64,000 nucleotides of DNA from CAVOGJ01 sp963700865 (GTDB taxonomy: Bacteria > Planctomycetota > Planctomycetia > Pirellulales > Pirellulaceae): the NCBI GenBank assembly GCA_963700865.1, contig CAVOZC010000013.1, forward strand, positions 6,397 through 70,396, read 5' to 3'. The translations under genes were made by a program, and so were the position numbers. The stretch's first letter is position 1. The number at the start of each line of letters is the position of its first letter. Below, in pieces: positions 1 through 9,825 of this stretch. The notes under the pieces were generated by a model. That model was not told the DNA's origin. It saw only the letters and a program-made list of their open reading frames with translations, and did no database searches.

Positions 1-22
1 CGCTGCCTCCGAGCCCCTCCCC

Positions 23-50
23 GCGAAAGTCTTCCAGCGAAAGTCTTCCA
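23..50. repeat. 14-bp tandem direct repeat, two copies
   Basis: GCGAAAGTCTTCCA occurs twice without spacing (23-36 and 37-50) just before the GTG used as start of the first gene. The reading frame of that gene is open through this stretch to position 1. A 14-bp duplication would therefore shift frame if the gene begins upstream of the window. It may be a recent slippage event or an assembly artefact. Confidence 0.8.
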
Positions 51-54
51 GCCC

Positions 55-1924
55 GTGTCGGTACCGCAGCGCCTTTCCGAGCTCCTGCTTCACCTGGCAG
101 CCCAACCACAATCGTTGGACGATTTTCTGCGCCAAGCCTTGGAGATGGTCGCTCAGACGCTGGCTGCGGAACAAGCCATCATCGCGGTTGCCGCCGAGGG
201 AAACTGGCAGAGCCTGTTCGCCGAACCGCTCCCAAGCCGCCCGCCCGTCGCCTTGCTGGCGCAAGTCGCCGATAGTGGACGTCCCGATCGTCAGTCCCCC
301 TGGCAAGCCTGGCCATTGCTCGCCACGCAGTGGCCTGCCGCGGTGCTGGCGTTGAAATCCAACGTCCCCTGGGAGGGTATCGATCCGGCGGTTCCGTTAG
401 GGGATGCCATCCGGATTCGCCAGCAACTGGCGTCCTCGCGACGTCGCGCCGCACGGTTGGAATCGATGCTCGAACTCGTGACCCAATGGCACCAGACCCT
501 CGACATGCATCGCTTGCTCGAAGAGATGGCTCAGGCCAGTACGAAATTGCTGGCAGCGGAGCGGGCCACCATCTTCTTATGGGACCGTCGCACGCAAAAA
601 CTGGTGGGGCGTCCCGCACTCGGTGTGACCGATGGCGAGTTGCGCATCCCGGACGACACGGGCGTGGTGGGGCGCGTTGTCCAGACGGGAGAGCCGCTGC
701 GGGTCGGTCAGCAAGATACGCGGGGAGAAATCTCGCGAATTGTTGATCAGCAACTGCAGTTTCAAACAAGGAATCTGGTCTGTGTGCCGCTGGTCAGCCG
801 ACGGGGACGCGTTCTGGGTGCGTTCGAAGTCCTCAATAAGAACGAGGGAGATTTTACAGCGGAGGATCAGGATGAGCTGAGTGAACTGGCGATCCACGCG
901 GGGGCGGCTATCGAAAATTGTCGCGGCATCCGAGCCTTGCTCAACAAGAACCAAGCCGACTCGCGCGGCAGCGAAGACAGGCTGACGTCATTGATCGGCG
1001 ACAGCGCCTTGATCGTGAAGGTCCGCGACAGGATCCGTCGCGTTGCCAAATCGGATTCTGGCGGTCCTCATCCTGGGAGAAAATGGCACAGGCAAGGAAA
1101 TCGCCAGCCGGATGATTCATGAATCGAGCGAACGTCGCCAGGGCCCTTTCCTCGCCATCAATTGCGCCGCCGTATCGGAAGCGCTCGTCGCCAGCGAGTT
1201 GTTTGGACATGAAAAGGGGGCCTTTACCGATGCAAACGAAGCGCGACCGGGCAAGTTCGAACTGGCGGCGGACGGCACCCTGTTCCTGGATGAGATTGGC
1301 GAGTTGCCGTTGGGCTGCCAAGCTCAATTGCTGCGAGCCGTGGAGGAAAAAGTTATCGTTCGTGTCGGCGGATCGGCCACGCTGAGCACCAACACGCGAT
1401 TGCTGGCCGCCACCAATCGCGACCTGAGAGCCATGGTCCGCGATGGGACGTTCCGGGAAGACCTCTTCTTTCGGCTGAATGTGGTCTTGATCGAGATGCC
1501 CCCGTTGCGCGAGCGTCCCGAGGACATTCCCGAACTGGCAGACCATTTTCTGGGACAATTCTGTCTGTCCGCGCACCGCGACCTCCCTGAATTGAGTAAA
1601 TCGGCCATACAGCGAATGCAGACCCACGACTGGCCAGGGAATGTGCGCGAATTGCGAAATCTGATGGAACGCATCGCCTATCTCGTGCCGGAAGAGATCG
1701 TCACCGCCGAAGATTTGCCGCTTAGCAGTGAGAAGCCGCGACGGGACCCGATTTCGTCACTCAAGGATGCCACGCGGCAATTCCAAATTGATACCATCGA
1801 GCGGCATATTGAGCGCGCGGCCGGAAATATGACCGAAGCCGCCGCCAGTCTGGGCCTGCATCGTTCCAATCTGTACCGCAAAATGAGCCAGCTCGGCATG
1901 ACGGCGGCGGGGGAAGAGGAATGA
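55..1924 (+). CDS. Sigma-54-type transcriptional activator with GAF domain (frameshifted)
   Basis: This is an enhancer-binding-protein type regulator of about 620 residues. The first frame (55-1122) holds an N-terminal region and a GAF sensor domain (about residues 140-290). The second frame (about 1055-1924) holds the AAA+ domain with Walker A GENGTGKE, Walker B FLDEIGELP, the arginine-finger region RLNVVLIEMPPLRER and a C-terminal Fis-type helix-turn-helix (NMTEAAASLGLHRSNLYRKM). Removing one T near 1056 joins the frames as AKSDLAVLILGENGTGKE, the normal family sequence. The sigma-54 contact loop reads GAFTDA instead of GAFTGA. The frame stays open to base 1, so GTG at 55 may not be the true start and the gene may be 5'-truncated by the window. 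The stop overlaps an ATG (ATGA at 1921), suggesting coupling to the next gene. Confidence 0.85.
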
Positions 1925-2005
1925 CCGGCGCAGCGCCGCCGTCCCCGGCGGTGAGCCACGCCCTTACTCGTCGCAGGTCCCCGCGACCGCAAACACCCAG
2001 GGAAG

Positions 2006-3797
2006 ATGCCAACCCGCCGACTGTGGCCACCCCTCTCCACGCAGCCGAGGAGGGCTACGCGACCCGGCGGGGACTCACGCCAAGCGGCCGGGGGACGTAC
2101 CATAGGGAGGGCAGTCCCCTCCGCTTCAGCCACCAGATTCGCAAGGTTCAGTCGCCGCTTGGAAACACCCCCCGCCCTGATCGCCGATTTCCAGAAATCC
2201 CTGGACGACTGCCGCGAACTGTATCGCGGCAGCGGCGAACTGATTGTGCAGCAGTATCCTGAACTGGCGTGGAAGGAGCCCGCGTCATTTTTGCAATTGA
2301 TGGAAAGCCTGCATGCGGGGCTGCTCGTGAAAACCTATTTCACGATCGCACTGGCAGATCAGAAGTGGTCTCGCCGCGAGCGGATTCTGGCGGCGCTGCT
2401 CATTTCTCATATCTGGCAGGAGAAACTCGAGGGCGGTCCGCTGCAAAACGCGGCCCACGAATTGTCGCAGCAGTCGGTCCATCTCAAGTGGTATGGATTG
2501 GTGCGTCCCTTTGCCGAAGTGGCTCCGCTCCGCGAACGGTCGAGTCAAGTTGAGACCATTGTGACACGCATCGCGAATCTCGTGGCACGAATCGACGGCG
2601 AGTTTACGCGGCCCGAACAAAACATGCTCCACTCCATCCAACACGAGTTGCAACGACACCTGCGGCGGCTCAGCCTCGATGGCGATGACGTCATGGCGTC
2701 CGGCATCCGGCTGAGCACGCTGCAGCAGGAGAGTCATCAAGTCCGGCAGGTTTGCCAATTGGATGAGCATGCGGCACCGGACTCTTCCGCCGCTCTGGTT
2801 CCCGCGGAGGATATCGACGATTTACCCGCATTGCTCGCGCAGTTGCAGGGACTCGTCGGGCTGCGTCGTGTCAAACAGGAAATCACGACGCTTTCCAATC
2901 TGATTCGCCTCTCCCAGCAACGGTCGTTGCGAGGTCTGCCGAAGACGGAAGTGAGCCTGCATATGGTCTTTGCTGGCAATCCTGGCACCGGCAAGACCAC
3001 GGTGGCTCGACTGGTCGCCCGCATCCTGCGGGCAATGGGTGTGTTGAAAAAGGGACACCTCGTCGAAACCGACCGATCGGGGTTGGTCGCCCAGTACGCG
3101 GGTCAAACCGGGCCCAAGACGAATCAGCGCATCGACGAGGCCCTGGATGGCGTGCTCTTCATTGACGAAGCCTACAGCCTGGTCGCCCAGGGCGAAGATG
3201 CGTTCGGCCGGGAAGCGCTGCAGGTACTGCTCAAACGGATGGAAGATGATCGAGACCGGCTGGTCGTCATCCTGGCCGGTTATCCGCAGCCAATGAATGA
3301 CCTGCTGAGCCGCGAATCCGGGCTTGCGGTCCCGCTTCAATCGATATCTCGATTTCGAGGATTACGACACGGAGGAGCTGGTGCAGATCTTCGCCAAACT
3401 GTGCGCGGCTCATCGTTTCGAGCTAACCGCCCTGGTGCGGGCCCGTCTGTTGGTGGGCTGCGCCTGGCTGTTCCAGCACCGCGACAAACACTTTGGCAAC
3501 GGGCGGGCGGCGCGAAATGTGTTCGAGAACGCGGTGCGGCGCTTGGCCAACCGCATTGCCGACGAGCCGCAAATTTCGCATGAGAGCCTGACGGTCTTCG
3601 CACCAGACGATCTCGAATTTCCGCGGGTGCCCCCGGAGACATTGGCAGCTGCCGAGAAAACTCGTTTTCGCCTGCAATGCCCCCATTGTGGCGAGGATCG
3701 CGCGGCGTCCGCCACGCTGTTGGGTCGCCGTGTGCGGTGCTCCTGCGGCAAGACGTTCGATGCCGCGTGGGGTACGCCGCTGCCGCCGCGGGAATGA
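2006..3797 (+). CDS. CbbX/SpoVK-like AAA+ ATPase with C-terminal zinc ribbon (frameshifted)
   Basis: The protein has an N-terminal helical region resembling TerB-like tellurite-resistance folds (LADQKWSRRERILAALLI, then DGEFTRPEQNML). A CbbX-type AAA+ domain follows with Walker A GNPGTGKTTVARL and Walker B DGVLFIDEAYSL. One extra C near 3311 breaks the frame: the repaired text reads LLSANPGLRSRFNRYLDFED, a CbbX family signature. The second frame runs to 3797 and ends in a zinc ribbon (CPHCGE...CSCGKTF). CbbX-family ATPases remodel protein complexes; the substrate here is unknown. The start is unsure. ATG at 2006 is in frame, but the first ~50 codons look unlike protein, and an ATG at 1921 overlapping the upstream stop (ATGA) is in another frame. 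An additional indel between 1921 and 2150 would explain this. Confidence 0.82.
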
Positions 3798-3935
3798 GCC
3801 CTGCTGTGGCCGGCCTGGCGCAGGCTTCCGGGAACCGAATCTTCGCGGCCGCTGCTGGCTCCCGAATGATGTCGCCTCAAGCGGGCCCTTTGCGCATAAT
3901 GCCGCGTCGCTCCAATGCACTTCCGGTTTCATTCC

Positions 3936-5378
3936 ATGTCCCTGACCGCATCGACCATGCTGCCTGAGAGGGTTCGGTTCACGGCGAGCGCCGAGTCCAC
4001 GGTGCGGCGAGATCTCCAAGCGAGTCTCGCCGACGGCGCGTGCTTCAGTTTGATGGTGGGGTTGGGAGAAACGTATCTCGTAGCCTATGCCCTGGCGCTG
4101 GGAGTCAGTGAGGTCACGGCTGGCTTGATCGCCACCGTCCCCATGCTGGCAGGCGCCGTGCTGCAATTGCTGTCGCCTTGGGCGGTGAGGCGAATACGTT
4201 CCAATCGCCGCTGGGTCGTCGGCTCCGCGTCGGTCCAAGCCTTGAGCCTCGCCCTGGTTCCGACGGCTGCCTGGTGGACGTCGCATGCCGTCCATCTCCT
4301 CTTTCTGTGCGCCACGATCTACTGGGCAGCAGGACTGGCCAGTGGACCGGCCTGGAACACGTGGATGGAGGCCATGGTACCCAAATCAGTACGCACGCGG
4401 TTCTTCGTCGCCCGCTCGCGCGTCTGCCAAGCCTGCCTGCTGGCCGCGTTCGCCGCCGGCGGGCTGGTGCTGCATGGGTCCGCGGATCATCCCTGGAGAC
4501 TGAACGCGTTTGCCGTGCTGTTTCTGCTGGCCGCGGTCTGCCGCGGACTCTCTTCCTGGTTTCTCAGCCGCCAGAGCGAGCCCTCAAGCAGTATCGGCGG
4601 AGTTCACGCCAGCCTGATCGAGGCGGTGAAGAATCTGCGCGGGCATACTGGGGGGCGATTGCTCGCCTACCTGCTGGTCGTCCAAGTTACGATCCAGATG
4701 GCAGGGCCCTTCTTTACACCTTACCTGCTCTCCGAGCTGGGTGTCACTTATCTGCAGTTCATGCTGCTAATCGGCGCGGGCTTTGCAGGCAAAATGTGGG
4801 CCGTTCCCATCTGGGGCAACGTGGCCAAGTCGATTGGGGCCCAGCGACTGCTGCGCATTGGCGGACTGGCCATCATCCCCCTCTCAGCCATGTGGATGAT
4901 CTCCACCCAGTTCTGGTATTTGTTTGTCCTGCAGATTCTGGCGGGAATTGCCTGGAGTGCCTATGAACTGGCCATGCTGTTGATGTTTTTCGAGACGATC
5001 CCGCGACATGAGCGGATCAGTCTGCTGACGGTATACAATGTCGGGAATGCGGTCGCGCTGGTGTCGGGCTCGCTGTTGGGTGCGGCCATGCTGAGAGGGC
5101 TAGGTGTGGGTCTTGACTCGGTCCCTCAGGTGAGCGGCTGGTCACCCTATTTGTTGTTGTTCGGCTGCTCGACGATGATGCGATTGGCCACGTTACCCTT
5201 CTTGTTCCGAGTTCCCGATGTGCGATTCCATGTGGTCACTCCCTCGCTCCGCGTATTGGCAGTCCGGCCGGCCGAAGTGGCCACGGATCCTCCCGTGCTC
5301 TCCAGTATGCCCAACGGCGAACCGGCCGCGTCAGGGGCCGGGTGGAGTGACGAGTCACCCTCACCTCTCCCCCCATAG
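3936..5378 (+). CDS. Major facilitator superfamily transporter
   Basis: A protein of about 480 residues with roughly twelve hydrophobic segments spread evenly along the chain and a central cytoplasmic loop (about residues 205-225, SRQSEPSSSIGG). This is the usual MFS 6+6 layout. The loop between TM2 and TM3 contains SPWAVRRIRSNRRWVV, resembling the family A-motif region. I prefer ATG at 3936 (MSLTASTMLPERVRF) over the in-frame ATG at 3915. It lies alone on the plus strand, facing the minus-strand LEPR-XLL block with only 34 bp between stop codons. The substrate cannot be read from the sequence. Confidence 0.85.
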   Translation: MSLTASTMLPERVRFTASAESTVRRDLQASLADGACFSLMVGLGETYLVAYALALGVSEVTAGLIATVPMLAGAVLQLLSPWAVRRIRSNRRWVVGSASVQALSLALVPTAAWWTSHAVHLLFLCATIYWAAGLASGPAWNTWMEAMVPKSVRTRFFVARSRVCQACLLAAFAAGGLVLHGSADHPWRLNAFAVLFLLAAVCRGLSSWFLSRQSEPSSSIGGVHASLIEAVKNLRGHTGGRLLAYLLVVQVTIQMAGPFFTPYLLSELGVTYLQFMLLIGAGFAGKMWAVPIWGNVAKSIGAQRLLRIGGLAIIPLSAMWMISTQFWYLFVLQILAGIAWSAYELAMLLMFFETIPRHERISLLTVYNVGNAVALVSGSLLGAAMLRGLGVGLDSVPQVSGWSPYLLLFGCSTMMRLATLPFLFRVPDVRFHVVTPSLRVLAVRPAEVATDPPVLSSMPNGEPAASGAGWSDESPSPLPP

Positions 5379-5412
5379 GGTCAGCCGACGAACGGCAAAC
5401 CCGCCCCGCTAA

Positions 5413-7476
5413 TCAACGATCCTCCGCCAATTCCGCGAAGACCTGCTCAATCAGCGACGGAGATTTTTTTGCGGTAGACTCGGTCGCTTCTTCCATTGCG
5501 TCAGCTTGATGCCAGGCTCCCTGCCTGATCCCGGCGGGGGCGACGACCGCGCTCGGCGGATCGCTGACGACGATCGTAAACGCTTGCTCGTCGGTCAAGC
5601 CACCCGCATCGGTCACCACGATTTTCATGGTATAGGTACCAGCCAGGAGTGGCGTCCAACTGAACGATGCCGCACCCGGGGCAAGGCTCGTAAGCAACGG
5701 CGTGCCCGTTTCTTCGCTAATCCCACTCCCATCGAGGTCGAGTGAAAAGACCAGATCGGCGGACGGCGTGTCGTCGTCTGTGGCAACGGCTGTCGTGCCA
5801 ATCGTCATGTTGACCTCGGCGGCAATCGGCTGGTCCCCGTCGAATTCACCCGCCAGCACGAGTGTGGGACCACTGCTCACCGCCACCACACTGACCGTTG
5901 TGGTCGCCACCTCACTGACGTTGGTCCCGTCATTGACGGTGACGGTCACGATCCGGTCGGTGGTATCCGGATCGCTCGACGTATTGTCATACATCAATGT
6001 GCGGAGCACTGCCTGGTAGCTGGCCACGGAGGCCGAACCGACGAGCGATAATTCTCCGGTCGACGCGTTGTACATCGGTGTAATACCGGTTGCCCCGACG
6101 TCGACCGCCAGCGTCTCGACGTCCGCGTCCTGAATGTTCGTCAACAAAACAGCGGCGGATACGAGTGATGTGCTATCGGTATCGGTCACGGTGAGGTCGT
6201 CCGCGACGATGGAGACCGGACCGTCTCCCTCGGTGAACGCCGCGATGGCATCGATCCCGTCCGCGGCGCCGTTCAAGTCGACCACGGGCGCCGCTGGCGG
6301 GGCTGTCACGGTGACCGTGAATGCCTCGCGGTCCGCAAGTGGCAAGTCCCCATCATCCACCACCAAGACAACGAAGTCGTAATCGCCCGGGCCGTCGGCC
6401 GTCGTGGGGGTCCAGCGGATGACGGCCGAATTCGGCCCGGTCGATGTGATCGTGGCGCCCACCGGCGGATTCGACATCGGATCATCGAGATCAAGCAGGA
6501 AGACCAGACTGTCTCCATCCACGTCGGTCGCGGTAACGGTGACCTCGAGCATTTGTCCAATTTCCAAGGATTGATCGGCAATCGGCGCCAGATCCGGTGC
6601 ATCGTTCACCGTGACGATGCCTACCGTGCTGCGAGCGATGCCACTCGTGGCCTGCCCGTCGGAGACGGTGATCTCGATGACACGATCGATGCCCGCGGGC
6701 GACTGCGACACATTGTCGTAAGCAAGCGTCCTTAAGATGGACTGGTAATTGGCGAGCGTGTCGGTGCCTTGCAGCGTGAGCGTCCCCGTCAGCGCATCGT
6801 AGCTGGTTGTGATCTGGCTGTTCCCCAACAGATCCACGCTTAGCGATTCATCTTCGCCGTTTCCCAAATTGGTAATCCGCATGGAGGCGCCCTCCAGGTT
6901 ACCTCCGTTGGCGTCGGTCACGGTCAAGTCCCCGTCGACGATGATCACAGGGCCCTCTCCCTCCGTGAAGACCGTGGCGAAATCGATGCCATCGCCATCC
7001 GCCCCGTTTAAATCGACCACGGGCGCCTGGTTGGCCACATTGACCGTCAGCACCTCCGCATCGGCCAAGGGGGTCGTACCGGCATCGACTGCGATGATGT
7101 AGAAGTCAAATGTCCCGGTCTGACCGGCGGCGGGCGTCCAGGTCAGCACGCCATTGTCAAGCGCCGCGCCTGCCGGGTTGTCATCCGGATCGAGGACCAG
7201 CCGAATCGCGTCGCCGGTCGGGTTGCCGGAGGCATCCAGATCGGTCACCGTCCCACCGTCATTGAGCAGATCCACCGACAGCGATCCGCCCGGTTGAACC
7301 GTGATCTCCCCGATTCCCGATAAATCAAGGTTTGGCGGACAATCATTGCCGATCACCGTCCCGGCGACTCCCGAGGCATCCAGTGCCAAGCGGTCTTCGA
7401 GAAGCTCTTGGGCGTGCAGGAAATAAACACGACGGCGGGGGTTGCGTGAGCGATGCGACTTCTTCATACCAGACAT
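5413..7476 (-). CDS. LEPR-XLL surface protein with cadherin-like repeats (LEPR-3)
   Basis: A 687-residue protein with a basic N-terminus followed by the planctomycete LEPR-XLL-type motif (LLEDRLALDASG, about residues 25-36), an N-terminal signature of large exported proteins. The body is Asp/Thr/Val rich and built of Ig/cadherin-like modules. Two copies of a ~110-residue unit begin FTEGEGPVIIVDGDLTV and FTEGDGPVSIVADDLTV and end in (L/M)YDN...VTV.DG, separated by a putative-Ig type module with NDAPDLAPIADQSLEIG and a W-T-P motif. The C-terminal ~40 residues are charged and show no anchor. It lies 48 bp downstream of LEPR-2, which carries the same repeat unit, so the two look like tandem duplicates transcribed together. 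The role is probably cell-surface adhesion or envelope structure, by inference. Confidence 0.82.
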   Translation of the reverse strand: MSGMKKSHRSRNPRRRVYFLHAQELLEDRLALDASGVAGTVIGNDCPPNLDLSGIGEITVQPGGSLSVDLLNDGGTVTDLDASGNPTGDAIRLVLDPDDNPAGAALDNGVLTWTPAAGQTGTFDFYIIAVDAGTTPLADAEVLTVNVANQAPVVDLNGADGDGIDFATVFTEGEGPVIIVDGDLTVTDANGGNLEGASMRITNLGNGEDESLSVDLLGNSQITTSYDALTGTLTLQGTDTLANYQSILRTLAYDNVSQSPAGIDRVIEITVSDGQATSGIARSTVGIVTVNDAPDLAPIADQSLEIGQMLEVTVTATDVDGDSLVFLLDLDDPMSNPPVGATITSTGPNSAVIRWTPTTADGPGDYDFVVLVVDDGDLPLADREAFTVTVTAPPAAPVVDLNGAADGIDAIAAFTEGDGPVSIVADDLTVTDTDSTSLVSAAVLLTNIQDADVETLAVDVGATGITPMYNASTGELSLVGSASVASYQAVLRTLMYDNTSSDPDTTDRIVTVTVNDGTNVSEVATTTVSVVAVSSGPTLVLAGEFDGDQPIAAEVNMTIGTTAVATDDDTPSADLVFSLDLDGSGISEETGTPLLTSLAPGAASFSWTPLLAGTYTMKIVVTDAGGLTDEQAFTIVVSDPPSAVVAPAGIRQGAWHQADAMEEATESTAKKSPSLIEQVFAELAEDR

Positions 7477-7524
7477 TCCTCAAACGGACAGGTTGCTTTC
7501 ATCACGGATTTTCTGCTGAACGGC

Positions 7525-9573
7525 CTACACAATATCAATTTCAAACGTCTCTTGGTCCGTGAAGCCATCGGCGTTCGTGGCGATGATACGAATTTCGTAT
7601 CGGCCGCTGACCGAAGGCGTCCAGGTAAAGACCCCGTTGGCATCGATCGTCGGTTGGTTGGCATTCGTGGGGATGCGGCTGTCTTCCAGATCGAGCTGGA
7701 AGAGGTAATCCCCCGTGCCATCCGCATCCTCAATCGTGGCCACGAACGAGAACGGCACATTCACGCCGCGCGTCGGAATGTTTCCACCGCTGAATTCGGC
7801 CGGCAAGACAAGATTGCCCGGATCGTCGACCGGGACAACGGTCATGGTCGCAGTGGCGGAGGCGGTGGCCGATCCGTCATTGACCGTGAAGCTGAATGTG
7901 CGCGATGTGCCGGGAGCGTCGCCAGAATTCGCGAAGGTCACCGATCGCAGCAGCCGCTGGTAGGTCGCGGGAGTGGCATCGCCCGCGAAACGGAGCAACT
8001 GGCCATTCTGCTCCGTCGTTCCAGAGATGCCGGCCTCGGCCGTAAAGGCGAGCACATCCGAACCCGACTGAAATCCGGCCGTGATGTTCACCGTCGCGCC
8101 GACGAGCACAACGCTATCGACATCGGCGACAGTCAATTGTCCGTCGATGACGCGTGGCGCATCTCCTTCGGTGTAGGTAGCCACGGCGCCGGAAGTGGCA
8201 ATCGTCGGCGGATCATTGACGTCCGTCACCCTCACGGTTCGCGTTGCGTCCCCCAGATTGTCTTCCGCATCCATCACTTCGAATGTGATCTGACGGTCGT
8301 CATTACCCACGGCATCCGAGGCATTCTCAAAGGTGACCGTGCGGAGGACGGTCTGGTAGGCCGTCAGACTGGCGGTTCCCGTCAGCCGCAATTGGCCCGT
8401 GGCGGTGTCAAACGGGGCCACCGTAATCCCGCCGCTCGCCGTGGCGGCCAGGAGGTCTCCAGTGGCGAAGCCGTCGGCGATCTCCACCACCGCCCCCGTC
8501 AATTCCGTACTGTCCGCATCGGTGATGGTCACCCCATTGTCGACGATCAGCGGATCGTCTCCCTCGGTAAACGCCACCGATCCGGAGCTGGTCGTGACGA
8601 CGGGCGCTGCGGTCATCCCGTCGCCCATGAAGTCACTCACATCGATGCCGGCGGCGGTCAGGTCGGCGAAAATGGCATCGATGGTCGTTTGGAAATTGTC
8701 GATCGGACGCATATCGACGCTGAACGTGCGGAGATCGTCATTGGTTGACTGGTTCTGGTAGACATCGGCACCACTCCCACCTCGCACCACGACGCGTCGC
8801 TGCACATTCGTATTCGCGTCGGTCAGGACATTATCCGCGCCACCTCCCAGGACCAGGAACATATCGTCCGATGTCGCGGTATCCCCGGCGGACTGGGGAT
8901 TGAACGCCACAAAATCATTCCCGCTCCCTGCCCGGACGAGGGTCCGCCCGTCAACGCGAGTCGCGCCGGCGACCAGCACGCGATCATTGCCTTGCCCCAT
9001 ATTCCAACTCGCCAGTCGTGAGATATCGACATCCCCCATCACGAGTGTGTCGGCACCTGCCTGTCCCCGCACGCGCAGATCGCGCGTGGCGTTCACGTTC
9101 GCGGCCGTAGTTAGATCATCACCACTGCCCATCAGCAGCTTGGCGGGGCCCAATACATTCACGTCATTGATTTCCACGACGTCGTCGCCACGTCCCGTGG
9201 AAACGGTCATGGCGTTGGCCACGAGAAATCCATTCAGTCGCACGATATCGTCGCCGTTGAGCAAGCGGATATTCAGATTGCGGCGTAGCGTGGAGGAGCC
9301 GCTCAGGACAGTAAACGGGTCGGTGCTTCCGTTGATGGTCGTTGCCGACTGGCCAGTGAGCACCAGGTCACCTCCGTCATTGACGGAGAGCGTAATCTCA
9401 TTGTCTTGCGAGTCACCCACCAACTGCAACGATCCGCCGCGAATCACGGCGCTGACGTCGCCCGCGAGCATTTCGCGAGCTTCGAGCCGCTCCGCAACCA
9501 ACCGCCGCGACGGAGCGCGCTGGGACTTCACTTGTCGTCTGCCAAAAAACACGGTGCCTACCTCTTCTGTCAT
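7525..9573 (-). CDS. LEPR-XLL surface protein with Ca-binding-like and cadherin-like repeats (LEPR-2)
   Basis: A 682-residue protein with a LEPR-XLL-type motif (ERLEAREMLAGD, about residues 28-39) after a basic N-terminus. Residues about 45-290 repeat short strands of the form G(S/R/Q)G(D/N)D (STGRGDDVV, LMGSGDDL, NMGQGNDRV, RAGSGNDFV), resembling RTX-like beta-roll calcium-binding repeats but more spaced. Residues about 330-580 hold two ~110-residue FTEGD/YTEGD units homologous to those in LEPR-3. The C-terminus is a putative-Ig module (GVFTWTPSVSGRYEIRIIAT), also similar to the LEPR-3 end. A perfect palindrome lies just upstream of the ATG. Predicted secreted or surface structural protein; no catalytic motif is seen. 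Confidence 0.83.
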   Translation of the reverse strand: MTEEVGTVFFGRRQVKSQRAPSRRLVAERLEAREMLAGDVSAVIRGGSLQLVGDSQDNEITLSVNDGGDLVLTGQSATTINGSTDPFTVLSGSSTLRRNLNIRLLNGDDIVRLNGFLVANAMTVSTGRGDDVVEINDVNVLGPAKLLMGSGDDLTTAANVNATRDLRVRGQAGADTLVMGDVDISRLASWNMGQGNDRVLVAGATRVDGRTLVRAGSGNDFVAFNPQSAGDTATSDDMFLVLGGGADNVLTDANTNVQRRVVVRGGSGADVYQNQSTNDDLRTFSVDMRPIDNFQTTIDAIFADLTAAGIDVSDFMGDGMTAAPVVTTSSGSVAFTEGDDPLIVDNGVTITDADSTELTGAVVEIADGFATGDLLAATASGGITVAPFDTATGQLRLTGTASLTAYQTVLRTVTFENASDAVGNDDRQITFEVMDAEDNLGDATRTVRVTDVNDPPTIATSGAVATYTEGDAPRVIDGQLTVADVDSVVLVGATVNITAGFQSGSDVLAFTAEAGISGTTEQNGQLLRFAGDATPATYQRLLRSVTFANSGDAPGTSRTFSFTVNDGSATASATATMTVVPVDDPGNLVLPAEFSGGNIPTRGVNVPFSFVATIEDADGTGDYLFQLDLEDSRIPTNANQPTIDANGVFTWTPSVSGRYEIRIIATNADGFTDQETFEIDIV

Positions 9574-9578
9574 TGAGC

Positions 9579-9599
9579 CGACGTCTTCCGAAGACGTCG
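9579..9599. promoter_or_regulatory. Perfect 10-bp palindrome at the LEPR-2 ribosome-binding region
   Basis: CGACGTCTTC, one central base and GAAGACGTCG form a perfect inverted repeat whose edge is only six bases upstream of the LEPR-2 ATG (9573). On the minus strand the only purine-rich RBS candidate (GGAAG) lies inside the right arm. The element could be an RNA hairpin masking the RBS or a DNA operator. Confidence 0.5.
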
Positions 9600-9825
9600 C
9601 CCAGAGTACGATTCGCTACCGGCCACATGCCTCTACTTGCCGACCCCTGCTTCCCTAGGGGCCGAATCGCCGGGACCGATGTCACGCTTCTTCACCACTA
9701 TAGTTACGGTCGATTTCACCTGGAAAAGAAAATCTTGGGGCGAGTCCAAACAGGCCAGCTGCGTTTCAAGGGATGATCACGCCGCGATGCCCGGCTCGAC
9801 TCCCTGGTTGGGCGGCGCGCGGCGG

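Noticed and set aside
7453..8748. Plus-strand 431-codon frame opposite LEPR-2
   Set aside because: It mirrors the Asp/Val-rich repeats of the real minus-strand gene and has no recognisable domain or RBS.
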